This document shows, piece after piece, positions 19,930 through 29,799 of a DNA stretch of 64,000 bases (positions are counted from its first letter, which is position 1; every line of letters starts with the position of its first letter). Below the pieces are notes generated by a model. That model saw only the letters and a program-made list of their open reading frames with translations, did no database searches and was not told the origin of the DNA. Position numbers and translations under genes: made by a program. Origin of the DNA: Obelidium mucronatum (lineage: Eukaryota > Chytridiomycota > Chytridiomycetes > Chytridiales > Chytriomycetaceae); contig JAIVFH010000006.1 of assembly GCA_025765595.1 (NCBI GenBank), positions 496,001 to 560,000 on the forward strand. Reading direction: 5' to 3'.

Positions 19930-20859
19930 ATGCCTTTGGCTGTCATTGCCCCATCAATCCTTGCAGCCGACTTTGGAGACCTTGCCAGAGATGCTCAGAG
20001 AGTGATTGATCTCGGCGCTGATACTCTGTAAGCTTTCCCTCTCGGGAGACCCGATCAAGCAGGCTTCTAAAAAAGCATTACCAAATGTAGACATGTCGAC
20101 ATCATGGATGGCCACTTTGTTCCAAACATGTCCATCGGAGCTCCTGTTGTGAAAGCATTGCGAAAGCACATGCCTAATGTATATCTTGGTTGGTTTTCCC
20201 TGTTGGTTCCAGATTATGTTGCTTCAAGCACTAACGACTTTAAAACGTTGTATTCTAGATTGCCATTTAATGGTCTCTGAGCCAGAGAAATGGGTTGCCG
20301 ACTTTGCCAACGCTGGCGCAAACATGTTCACCTTCCATGTTGAAGCACACTGTTTGTTTACTTGTTTTCCTTTCCTTTGTGTTTGTTTCTTGCCTAATTC
20401 CAACTTATGTTTTGCAATCAATAGCCGATCCTGCTGCTTTGATTGCTAAAATCAAGGCTGCTGGCATGAAGGCGGGAGTGGCAGTGAAGCCAGGAACAAC
20501 TGTTGAACAAGTACTCCCTTTCGCTGGCCAAGCTGATATGATTCTTATCATGACTGTTGGTGCGTATTCCTTTAATTTCCATGTTACTCTTGCAGAAACA
20601 CTCATCTTTCGATTATTTAGAGCCTGGGTTTGGCGGCCAGTCGTTCATGCCAGCTGTTATGCCAAAGGTGAAGGCTCTTAGAGAAGCGTTCCCGGCGCTT
20701 GATATTCAAGTTGATGGAGGATTGGGGCTTGGTGAGACTATTGAAACTGCTGCCACAGCTGGAGCGAATGTGATTGTTGCCGGCACCAGTGTTTTTGCCG
20801 CCAAGGATCCCAAGGCAGTCATTGCCGGCCTTCGAGACACTGTGAACTCGAAATATTGA
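19930..20859 (+). CDS. RPE1: Ribulose-phosphate 3-epimerase
   Basis: Interconverts ribulose 5-phosphate and xylulose 5-phosphate in the cytosolic pentose phosphate pathway. Five exons (19930-20027, 20091-20188, 20259-20351, 20425-20559, 20621-20859) give 220 residues, the normal length. The TIM-barrel signatures are complete: [25 protein letters not shown] with the catalytic Asp and metal ligands, [51 protein letters not shown] and QVDGGLG with the second catalytic Asp. Exon joins restore each block exactly, which fixes the splice sites. Normal housekeeping gene. Confidence 0.97.
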
Positions 20860-20905
20860 AACGGTGAAGGAAAAGGAATAAGAGCATTTTATTTTGTTTG
20901 CCAGA

Positions 20906-22600
20906 ATGAATTTGCTCGTCGTCTTTGTGCTCTCGCTCGTTGGAGGGGCAGCGGCCAGCGAGTTCTGCGTTCGCGGCGAAGAGTTCTGCGTCCGCGTTGC
21001 CGTCCAGCCTGGCGCGACGGAGGCGCTTGTGACGCTGCTGTCGAACGCCAGCGGGGCGGCGGCGGTGGCGTTCGGCACGGCGTCGATGGGCAGCGGCACG
21101 GCGTACGTGTGCTGGCTGGGGTCCGCGGCGGCGCCCGTCTGCAGCCGCCGCACGCTCAGCGGCCACCGCATGCCGGCCTTCGACGCGGCCGTCGACGCCG
21201 TCGCGCCTCCGCCGGCGGATGCGGCGACAGCGACGCTCGCCGCGGCCTTCCGCGTGCCCGCCGCGCTGTTCGCCGCCAACCGGCTGCCGTGCATCTACGC
21301 GGCGTCCGCCGTCAACCTGCCGCCGGCGCTGCGCGACGACCCGCGCGCCCCGCTGGCGCAGCACGCCGCGCTGCGCGGCTCGTTTCTGCTCGACGCCAGG
21401 CCGGACGACCCGCTGCCGCCGCCGCCTGCGCTGGACGCCGCCGCCGCCGTCGCGCGCTTCTGCAGCACAGACACGCGGCTGTGCGTCGTGGCCGCCCGCG
21501 TGTCCGGCGGCACGGCCTTCACCGTCCACTCGTCGGCGCACGGCTGGATTGCATTCGGCACTGGCTCGGCGATGCGCGCGAGCACAATGTTTGTTGGCTG
21601 GGACTCGCCCAACGGATTCCTCGTCTCCCAGCGAGTTGGCGCTGGCCACGATATACCAGAACTCCACCAGGGAGAGCCCCAGTTTACTTTAATACCGACT
21701 CCGCCGTCATATGTGTCCTTCCCTGCTGGAACCAAGCTGAAGTTTTCAATCCTGATTGCAGACGATGCGAACGTCATCAACACAAAAATGGAGTCTCGTT
21801 TTATTTTCGCGTTTTCAAACACGCCTCCGAAAGATCCCACAAGTGTCGAGAGTTTCCCAATGCACGATTCTTTTGGGAGATTTAAGCTGGATGTTTCAAA
21901 GTCTGGGGACTCTACGGCGAGCGAATTACCCGTCACTCACGATAAAGACAAAGATTCTTTTGACTACGTTTCGCTACATGCTTGGCTAATGTTCTGCGCC
22001 TGGGCAGTGTTGACGCCTGCTGCCATTTTCACTGCAAGATATTTGAAGGCCTCTCTGAGCCACAGGTGGTACAATATGCACAAATGGCTTATGGTCCTTG
22101 TTGCTCTATTGACCATCTTTGCATATTTCGCCCTCATTGCCAACAAGAAACAAGAGCAAAAGTTGCATGCAAGACATGGGCGACCAAGAACGTTTTCCAG
22201 AAGTGCTCATAAATTCGTTGGGAAAACATTGGTCTTTTTTGCTATTCCTGTTCAAATAGCTCTTGGATTCGTCATCAACCACTTGTTTCGGCAATCCAGG
22301 ACACATGTTCCCTGGTGGGATCGCGTCCATTGGTGGGTGGGCCGCGCTATTGCTTTCCTTACACTGCTCAACATTTTTTGGGGCCTGTTTTATTTTCAAG
22401 CCAGGAGCTGGGTCATCTTTTTGTACATATGTTGGGTGATTGGTGGTGCAGGAGCATTTTGGTGGTTTGGTGAGAAAAGATTAGGAGGTGCAGTGTATGA
22501 TACGAAGAGGAGTGATCCAGGAGAGGCGTTTGGTGAAGCGTTCAATTACTCTGAATTAGAAGACGATGACGTTGATGTTGTCGAGTTGAGAAATAAATAG
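20906..22600 (+). CDS. DOMON-DOMON-cytochrome b561 protein (paralogue 1)
   Basis: Single exon, 564 residues. A signal peptide (MNLLVVFVLSLVGGAAAS) is followed by two DOMON-like beta domains (about 20-165 and 170-320; SAHGWIAFGTGSAMRASTMFVGW in the second, where the methionine of the haem pocket is expected). A b561 core of five or six membrane spans follows with the family histidines (SLHAWLMFCAWAVL, MHKWLMVLVAL, AHKFVGKTLVFFA, VHWWVGRAIAF). Such proteins pass electrons across the plasma membrane or endomembranes and resemble the haem part of cellobiose dehydrogenase and plant AIR12/CYBDOM. The first 700 bases are extremely GC-rich, then composition drops sharply near 21650. First of a three-gene tandem array. 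Confidence 0.9.
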   Translation: MNLLVVFVLSLVGGAAASEFCVRGEEFCVRVAVQPGATEALVTLLSNASGAAAVAFGTASMGSGTAYVCWLGSAAAPVCSRRTLSGHRMPAFDAAVDAVAPPPADAATATLAAAFRVPAALFAANRLPCIYAASAVNLPPALRDDPRAPLAQHAALRGSFLLDARPDDPLPPPPALDAAAAVARFCSTDTRLCVVAARVSGGTAFTVHSSAHGWIAFGTGSAMRASTMFVGWDSPNGFLVSQRVGAGHDIPELHQGEPQFTLIPTPPSYVSFPAGTKLKFSILIADDANVINTKMESRFIFAFSNTPPKDPTSVESFPMHDSFGRFKLDVSKSGDSTASELPVTHDKDKDSFDYVSLHAWLMFCAWAVLTPAAIFTARYLKASLSHRWYNMHKWLMVLVALLTIFAYFALIANKKQEQKLHARHGRPRTFSRSAHKFVGKTLVFFAIPVQIALGFVINHLFRQSRTHVPWWDRVHWWVGRAIAFLTLLNIFWGLFYFQARSWVIFLYICWVIGGAGAFWWFGEKRLGGAVYDTKRSDPGEAFGEAFNYSELEDDDVDVVELRNK

Positions 22601-22725
22601 AATTCAAGCCGTGTTGAACCTTATTTCCGATTTGAAATTCTCAAAATCGAAGGAAAAAAAAATGTGCACACGCTTCCAATTTAAAAACGAAGCTTTCGAA
22701 TCGCCAGTCGTTTTTTGAAAGGAAA

Positions 22726-24568
22726 ATGTTACCCGTACTCCTGATTGTCGTGTGGGCATACCTGACACAGGCGGCTACTCAATGTCCTCATCCTTCTTTG
22801 TGTGTTTCTGTCACTCTAGCTGATGGTGGGACGGCGATTGTGACTGTTGCAAGTTCCTATGGAGGTAAGCCCTATCTAAGTTTGTGTCTATCGCGCCTGT
22901 GCTGACACTCATTCTCTTCTAGGATATGCAAGCATTGGTCTGGGAACCACTCGGATGAGTGGTAATGCTCCAACTTATGTTGGTTATGGTGGGATTGCGA
23001 GTTTGCGAATCACAGGAGGGCATTACTCTCCATCGTTTGTGCAAGGTGTCTCCACTGTTGCCACGCCGGCAGGTGTCAGTGGAATGGGTGGTGTCACATT
23101 CTCGATCCAACTTCCCTTGTCCAGTTTGGGGGGTACAGGGTAAGGGCTTTCTTTGTTGGGGCTTGTGTACATGTTCATTACTAATAATTTGCTTGCAATT
23201 ACCACCATCAGCATAAACGCTATTTACGCTTCTGGACCAGTGACTGGAAACCCAAACTCTCCCAGTGCAGAGATTGGTATGCATCCTGTTCGAGGATCGT
23301 TTTACTTGGAAGTCCCTTCTGCTCCTCAACCACCAACTCCTCCTCCTCCTCCAACGGTTCCTGCGGCGTCCCCCCCTGCAGCGCAATCTCCTGCGCCACC
23401 AGCAGTTACAACGACTGTGGCTTCAACAAGTGAAACAAGCACCACCTCGTCTTCAGGTTCTGCGGCTACTGGTGCTTCAGGCACTTCAGCAATGGGAGGT
23501 GGTGAATTCTGTTACGATACCAAGAATACTTTCTGTGTCTCTGGAACAAAAGACAATGTGAAGAACACTATTGAATTCACAGTGACATCGACAGCGAAAG
23601 GATGGGCTTCCATCGGTACAGGACAATACATGGACAAGTCCACAATGTTCATCGGTTGGAAGAATGGAAACGACGTCATCATTTCCCAACGCAGGGGTCA
23701 AGGCCACGATCAACCCATAACAAGCTCGCCTCCAGTATTCACCAAACTCACCAACACCAAAAACAACGCGACACTCTTGAGTTTCACATTCAGTGTCCCA
23801 GTATCCAACTCAAGCAGCAGCTTAATCTCCCTCTCGGGCGCCAACTCTTTTATTTTCGGGTTGAGTGACTCCGCTCCCTCTAACCCAAGCGACGCGGCTA
23901 CACCTTCTATTCCACAACACTCTCTGTACGGCTCTTTTTCAATGGACTTTTCAAAGGCGACTGTCACGAGCACGGTTGGGATTGCACCTATCGACGGAAG
24001 GTTGACTCTCCTCCTCATTCACGGAGTAGCCATGTTCTTGGCGTGGGCCGTTGTGCCCCCGATTGCGATTTTCGTTGCCAGGTATTTGAAGGAGAAGTGG
24101 GGTCACCGTTGGTATTTGACGCATACCGCATTGCTTGTCTTTGGAACGGGTGGGTTGATGGTGATTTCACTGATTACCGTGGAATTGCAGTTGGCGCCTG
24201 GTGTGACGCGGTTCATTGGTAGTTCGAATCATGGGATTTTGGGAACTATTGTTGCGTTGGTCTTGTATCCGTTGCAATGTGGGCTTGGTTGGTTGAGTAA
24301 CAAGTGGTTTGATCCGGATCGGAAGGCAGTTCCTTGGTGGGATCAGTTGCATTGGTGGGTTGGAAGAAGTGTGGTGTTGTTGGGGATTGTGAATATTCAT
24401 TTGGGGATTGTAGAGTACGGGGGTTGGGTTCCTTGGGTTACCGCGTTTTGGATTTATATTGCTCTTGTGCTTGTTGTTGGGTTTTGGTACTTTGGAGAAA
24501 AGAGAATGGGTGGTGTGGTTCATCACATTGGCAAGTCAGAGGAGGGTACAGAGGAGATTAAATTGTAG
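22726..24568 (+). CDS. DOMON-cytochrome b561 protein (paralogue 2)
   Basis: Three exons (22726-22864, 22923-23139, 23212-24568) give 570 residues. A signal peptide (MLPVLLIVVWAYLTQAA) is followed by a short first DOMON-like domain (GYASIGLGTTRMSG), then a Pro/Ser/Thr-rich linker at about 145-210. A complete DOMON (TAKGWASIGTGQYMDKSTMF) and the b561 domain come next, with LLIHGVAMFLAWAVVP, HTALLVFGTGGLM, NHGILGTIVALV and LHWWVGRSVVLL. The basic FGEKRMGG after the last span is shared with paralogue 1. The domain order matches paralogue 1; the linker is different. Probably a secreted-side electron acceptor/donor linked to a transmembrane electron channel. Confidence 0.9.
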
Positions 24569-24656
24569 AGATTTGACAGTATTTTTCAGTCATATAAATA
24601 ATAGATTGGTTCTTGTTGACGTATTTCTCGTATTTTACTTTCTCAAATACACAATA

Positions 24657-25814
24657 ATGACGAGCGGCCAAAGTCTATCCGTTTTCTGCACTGATGATAC
24701 CTCAACACCAAAGTACTGCGCAATTGCCCTCCGAGATAATCCATTGAATCAATTAACTGTTTCGGTCTATGCTGCTGCAGCTGGTTGGGCCGCCATTGGA
24801 ACAGGCTCCAAGATGCAAGGTTCAACCATGTTTGTAGCCTGGCCGAATGGAAACAAAACCGTAACCTCCTTACGGAAAGCATCGGGCGAATCACAACCTC
24901 AACCAACTGAAAGCAATGCAGTTTCATTCACCTCGATCCACAATCCCCTGCCCGAACGCTTGGCTGCTTGGAACCCACCCATCATATTCTCATTCAACTG
25001 CAGCGCCAACAACACAGCAATCATTTCAACCGTCTCATCATCTCAGTTTATTTACGCATGGACGGATTCCCCGCCGTTTGACCAAACCGATTCTTTGTCA
25101 TCGTTCCCCCAACACTCAAACTACGGCGGCCTTGTCCTCGACGTTTCCAAACTGGGGTCTGAAACTGTGATTTCACCGGGTGCTATCCATGTCGATCTGG
25201 TTCTACTCCATGCGGCACTCATGTTTGTCGCATGGGGCATTCTCCCTTGGTTCGCCATTTTTATCGCCAGATACTTGAAATCATATCTTGGCCACGCATG
25301 GTACCTCTCCCACAAGTGGATCATGGTTGGAGTCGGTGTACTCACAATTGCAGGCCTTGTTGCAATCGAATTGCACGTGGTTGAAGGAACCCAACGGTTC
25401 ATTTCATCTACCCATGGGATCATTGGAACCGTAATCTCATTCATCCTGTTCCCTGTACAAGGCCTTCTTGGATTCATATGTAACAAGTTGTGGGATCCGA
25501 AACGAACAAAGGTTCCTTGGTGGGACCTGGTGCATCGGGGATTGGGATTCGCGATCATGGTGCTTGTTTTGGCGCAAGTTCAACTGGGGCTTACGCGGTA
25601 TGGTGTCAGTACTGGGTTGGTTGTTGCGTGGTGGTTGTGGGTTGCTTTGTTGATTATCGCGTCCGTATGGCTTGGCGAGTTTTGGTTAAACAGTGTCAGC
25701 AAGAACTCGCAGTCTTCGCAGTTGGAGTTGGAAAGCATAGATAATCTGCCATCATCTCAAAACGAGAGTCAGCAACAGTTGAATCCACCCAGAGGATTTT
25801 TACACAGTGATTGA
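24657..25814 (+). CDS. DOMON-cytochrome b561 protein (paralogue 3, single DOMON)
   Basis: Single exon, 385 residues from the ATG at 24657. One DOMON (AAGWAAIGTGSKMQGSTMFVAW) precedes the b561 domain (LLHAALMFVAWGILP, SHKWIMVGVGVLT, THGIIGTVISFI, VHRGLGFAIMVLV). Unlike its neighbours it has no signal peptide from this start. The frame stays open upstream and would encode a hydrophobic stretch (RLVLVDVFLVFYFLKYTI), but no ATG is present there. The gene begins only 88 bases after the stop of paralogue 2. The tryptophan of the conserved HWWVGR motif is replaced (HRGLGF), so haem geometry may differ. Confidence 0.88.
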   Translation: MTSGQSLSVFCTDDTSTPKYCAIALRDNPLNQLTVSVYAAAAGWAAIGTGSKMQGSTMFVAWPNGNKTVTSLRKASGESQPQPTESNAVSFTSIHNPLPERLAAWNPPIIFSFNCSANNTAIISTVSSSQFIYAWTDSPPFDQTDSLSSFPQHSNYGGLVLDVSKLGSETVISPGAIHVDLVLLHAALMFVAWGILPWFAIFIARYLKSYLGHAWYLSHKWIMVGVGVLTIAGLVAIELHVVEGTQRFISSTHGIIGTVISFILFPVQGLLGFICNKLWDPKRTKVPWWDLVHRGLGFAIMVLVLAQVQLGLTRYGVSTGLVVAWWLWVALLIIASVWLGEFWLNSVSKNSQSSQLELESIDNLPSSQNESQQQLNPPRGFLHSD

Positions 25815-25941
25815 ATTGAATGTGCAAATATAATAAAAATCAATAAAAAATAAAGGGGAAGAGAACATTCCAGACAAAAATTTAATAGCTAATCCCAAGG
25901 TTAATATGAATATCAAGCGTGTTTTTTTTTTTTGCAAAACG

Positions 25942-26469
25942 TTATCTCTTCACGTGACCATTTTGTCTCCATCCGCCGTCCACTTCACCTTCCTTGTGTT
26001 GATTCGTACTCAACAAACAAAAAGGCTCGCAATCATCGCTTGGCTGCGTTGGTCTACCCGCAGGCTTCCCTCGAGCGCTTTCCTCATCCACCACGAATCC
26101 AGACGCCGTAAAGTCCTGGCGATGCGTGCTCGTCAAACGAACCTTTTCAGCCTCCTTGTCATTCTTTTTTTGTTTCACTGGAAGTCCAAGACGTCGGCGA
26201 AAAATAATTTCTGCGTCCTGCATGTTCGAAAAAAATATATTTAAGCGAAACAAAAACGAAAAACTAAAAAGTAGGCGTCGCAGACCTCAAACTCCAGAAA
26301 AGATACATGATCGATTCCAGCGCCAAATATTCCCGATTTTATGGGGCGTTGGGGTTTGGCGCGGGGGTCCACTTTCTTGATTGTATAATCTGCAGCAACA
26401 GTTGTGGCAAAGAGATGGTTATATCCATGATTCCACCTACGTCGAGAATTTACATATTCATATGCGCGC

Positions 26470-26523
<54 letters not shown>

Positions 26524-26776
26524 GGGGAGGGGTGGTGGTCATGTGAATATGAGTTGAATACCAAAACATATCATTTTACTTACACATCTTCACTTTCATG
26601 ATGCCCCGATCCATTTGTAGGTCTGCGTTTTCCGACCTTCTCTGGTTGTTTGTTTTTATAAAGCTTGAGTATTCTTGGCTTGCAAAAGAAACGCGAAGAT
26701 ACGTAAGAATAAACTCAAGGAAACCTGCAAGACGAGAGTTTGGACTCTTTGGACGTTCTTCAAGAAAGTACGACAT
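25942..26776 (-). CDS. Unrecognised small multi-exon protein
   Basis: Three downstream exons are well supported and in phase: 26678-26584, 26436-26286 and 26217-25942. They encode LKYKNKQPEKVGKRRP-type basic sequence, then VWNHGYNHLFATTVAADY, KVDPRAKPQRPIKSGIFGAG, LEFEDAEIIFRRRLGLPVKQ and a polar C-terminus. The first exon is ambiguous: an ATG at 26776 gives a frame that does not join cleanly to 26678. I do not recognise the family. Short Pro/Lys/Trp-rich proteins of this look occur among axonemal inner proteins, but that is only an impression. The intron between the first two secure exons contains a long CA repeat. Confidence 0.55.
26465..26521. repeat. (GT)n microsatellite inside an intron
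   Basis: About 27 GT repeats preceded by GC repeats; (CA)n on the coding (minus) strand of the surrounding gene. Confidence 0.95.
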
Positions 26777-26923
26777 TGGACGGATGGAAGAGGCGAAGTT
26801 GTTTCAACAAAGAATGTTGATCCAAGGCAAATCTTCCCTTCAACAACAAAAAAAAAAAGACAAACCCCTTTTATTAAAAATATCAACCGATCCACAATTT
26901 CCCCTCATCTTCAAACCATACCA

Positions 26924-29718
26924 TTACTGACAAGCCGTCTCGTGAATGTAGAGACAATCATCCCCAAATCTACAGTTTGGATAGAACTTACACACCTAAA
27001 AATCACCCAAAACAAGATAAAAGTAGACAGGTCAGAACCCCCCACACGGCAACAACGAAATACAACAAACCTCGGTTGGATGGTGAAACCCACAGGATTC
27101 CTTGTTCCCACAAGCATCACCAGCAGCACACTTTACAATTTCCTTCTTTTCCACTGCAACAACACTACTTTGACTGGTCTTTTTTTCAACCACAACAATT
27201 CCCTTCTTTTTATCAACTTTCAAAAAGTCGGCCAAGGTGGGACCAGATGGAACATCCCCCTTCTCCCCTCGTTTTTCCCCTCCCTTCTTTTTCCCACTTC
27301 CTTTCCCACCGCCGCGTCCAGAAGCTGCCGATGTTCCGCTACTTTGTGTTCGATTTCTGTTTCTAGCCTGCTTAACGCCTCCATCGTACTCTTCCCCAAA
27401 TTGCTCCCCGCCGTTTTGTAAATGTCCATAAGCGTCATAGACTGCATTCGTATCTGAATATACATAGGCTCCCAGAACAGGATCCCACACTTGCCCAACT
27501 GGAATTCCATTAATATCTACCAATGCTGGAGAAATAAGTGGAGCCGCTGTTGATAACGGAGGAATTGTCGCAATTGTTGGGTAATTTGATGTTGCATATG
27601 GATTATAAGCTTCCATTGGATCCCCACCGAGGAATGGAGGACTGGCGTATCCGCTCATATATGTGTGGGTTGAAAATGACTCTTCGGGGCTGAATTCCTG
27701 AGCGGTTGGGCGAAGGGAAGACGTGCTGTCAGTTGTGGGACTGCTTCCGGCTGTATGTAAAGAAACGCTCATTAGAACAGTTCCATTTTGTGCTGAAAAA
27801 AAATCTAAACACACGTTACTTACAACTTAAGGGTACGAATTCTTGAGCAGTAACTCTCAAGGATGTTGCATTGATACTTTCTACAGACTCTGGGATAAAT
27901 TCTTTTGCACCCCCTTGCAATTCATTTTTAACAGGAGCTGGGCTTTTTTGTGACTTGTTTGGTTGCGGTGTTGGCACAGTTTCAGTATTTTCGGCCAATT
28001 GAGATGCTCGCAACTTTGGGCTTGTGATTGAGGCTGTCGCAGGGGACTTTGCCCTTGAGAGGGATTTAGCATCAGATGGAGACTTGGCCCTGACTGGCGA
28101 CTTGGACTTGGCCTTAACGTCAGCCGCCGGAGACTTTGCTCTGGCTGGTGACTTGGACTTGGCCTTAACGTCAGCGGGAGACTTTGCTCTGACTGGTGAC
28201 TTGGACTTGGCCTTAACGTCAGCCGGAGACTTTGCTCTGACAGGCGACTTGGACTTGGCTTTTAGGTCAGCTGGAGATTTCGTTCCGTCTACCAGCGGAG
28301 GATTCTGCACAGAACTTTCATGACGGACAGGAGACCTGGATTTGCTCACAGCCTTCTGTTCCAATTCCTTTTTGACTGGACTTCTAGATCGACCTCTTTT
28401 CTCATCAATTGTAACAGGCAACTCCTTCAAAACTCCTCCTGGTGCACTTCCAACTGCAGTGTTCATTGGTGTATGTGACTCTCGAACAACATTTGAGCTA
28501 TCAATCTTCAAAGCATGAACGGCTTTTTCAATCGAAATTGTTGTTGTTGGTGTTGTAGTTGTGGGGGAGGTCACGGCCAGTGCTTTGGCCACGTCTTGAG
28601 TTGTGTAAATGATATCGAAAGGGTAGGCGGCTGTCACTGATGGCATATTGTGGTATTGAGATGGATAAAAGGATGAGACATCGTGACGATCAAGGCCAAA
28701 TAGGGTAATCGGCTTTTGTGTAATCGCCACATCAGATTCCTTGGTGACAACAGCTTTTGGAGGAACAACAGGCTGAACAGAAGGCGAAGAATGCAGGCTA
28801 GAAGAGGAAACAATTTGGGCCGACGGCAGGGATTCAGAAGATGTTGATGCTGTTTTCAAAACAATAGAATTAGTAATTTGAGATGACTCACTTTGTCTTA
28901 CCATATGCAATAGCTCGTTGCCCTTCAGGGCCGGAAAAGCGAGTCGAACAGAGTTTTAAGTTTGCTACTTCGTGATAATCTAGTCCATACAGGATTGTTG
29001 ATTCCTTGACAGCAACAACAGTGGCTGGTTGAGTCACAGATTTCGAAGACACTGGTTTACTTGCAGTGCAAGGCTTAAACAAAGTTTCAGGCGCCGCCAT
29101 TGAGGCACTGTATCCAATTGTAGAGCTTCCAGAAGGAGAGGAGACAGTGCTCACAAGTGCGCGCTTTTGCAAGCGATTCAGGTCGTGACGATCAGGGCCA
29201 AATAAAACAGAATCGCCAACGATTTCAACGCTTTTCACATGATTCGCAGATGATGATGATGATGATGATGATGATGCAGGAGGGTGAGAGGTGGATGCAG
29301 AGCGAGTTTCAATGGTGTTTGGCAGAGTGGATGTGGAATCGGCAGCGGCAGAAGCGTAGTACGGCTTCACTTTGTACATGGCCGACGTTGTGTCCGGGAA
29401 TTCGAACTGTTCCGTGTAGATTTTCTTTGCGGCGTACATTGGCTGCGGCGGCCCGAGCGGCGCGGCGGCGGCGGCGGCCTGCTTCTCGGCCGGCGCGGCT
29501 GTCCCGGCTTTCCCGACTTTCTCGGCGTTCCCGACTTTCTCAGCGTTCGCGGCCGACGCCGCGCGGCTCTTGCGCCGCTTGTCTTTGCGGTCTTTCTTGT
29601 CGCTCTTCGCCGGCAGCGTCAGCGCCGCAACGCCGCGCGCAACGAGAACAGTCGCCGCAAGCGTCAGACACACGGCGCCAACGCGCCAAAACGCCGCAGC
29701 GGTGCTTGCTTTGTCCAT
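26924..29718 (-). CDS. Membrane-anchored PAM2-motif, tandem CCCH zinc-finger protein
   Basis: Five phase-matched exon segments in order (29718-28902, 28849-27824, 27750-27071, 26995-26924) give 864 residues. A hydrophobic N-terminal anchor (about 11-35) is followed by a Lys/Arg-rich stretch. The motif LFGxDRHD occurs three times (about 172, 243 and 321). An SP/KSP-rich repeat region (KAKSKSPVRAKSP repeated four to five times, about 470-560) comes next. Then come three PAM2-like motifs, GGAKEFIPES, LRVTAQEFVP and LRPTAQEFSP, the type that binds the MLLE domain of poly(A)-binding protein. Two CCCH fingers of the Nab2/ZC3H14 spacing end the protein: C-x5-C-x5-C-x3-H in CAAGDACGNKESCGFHH and CKFYPNCRFGDDCLYIH. 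It looks like an mRNA or poly(A)-tethering protein on a membrane. No known family with this whole layout comes to mind. Confidence 0.82.
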
Positions 29719-29799
29719 CAAGGGGGGTTTTCGTGTTGAAATCAAAAAGAAAAAACAAAATCTGCTACACAAATTAATAAAGAATCGAAAAAAGGCAAA

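Noticed and set aside
20617..21936. Long minus-strand open frames opposite the first DOMON-b561 gene (225 and 213 codons and an alternative of 282)
   Set aside because: Caused by GC-rich composition; the plus strand has a signal peptide and clear domains.
20906..25814. Operon-like co-transcription of the three DOMON-b561 genes
   Set aside because: Spacing is tight, but each has its own start context and fungi rarely use operons; no trans-splicing signal is seen.
28024..28323. Regular repeats with fixed spacing that might suggest a CRISPR-like array
   Set aside because: They encode the KAKSKSPVRAKSP repeats of the PAM2/CCCH protein in frame; spacers are not unique and the DNA is eukaryotic.
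29157..29777. 206-codon plus-strand open frame
   Set aside because: Antisense of the first exon of the PAM2/CCCH gene; poly-Met and Arg runs reflect GAT and GCG repeats.
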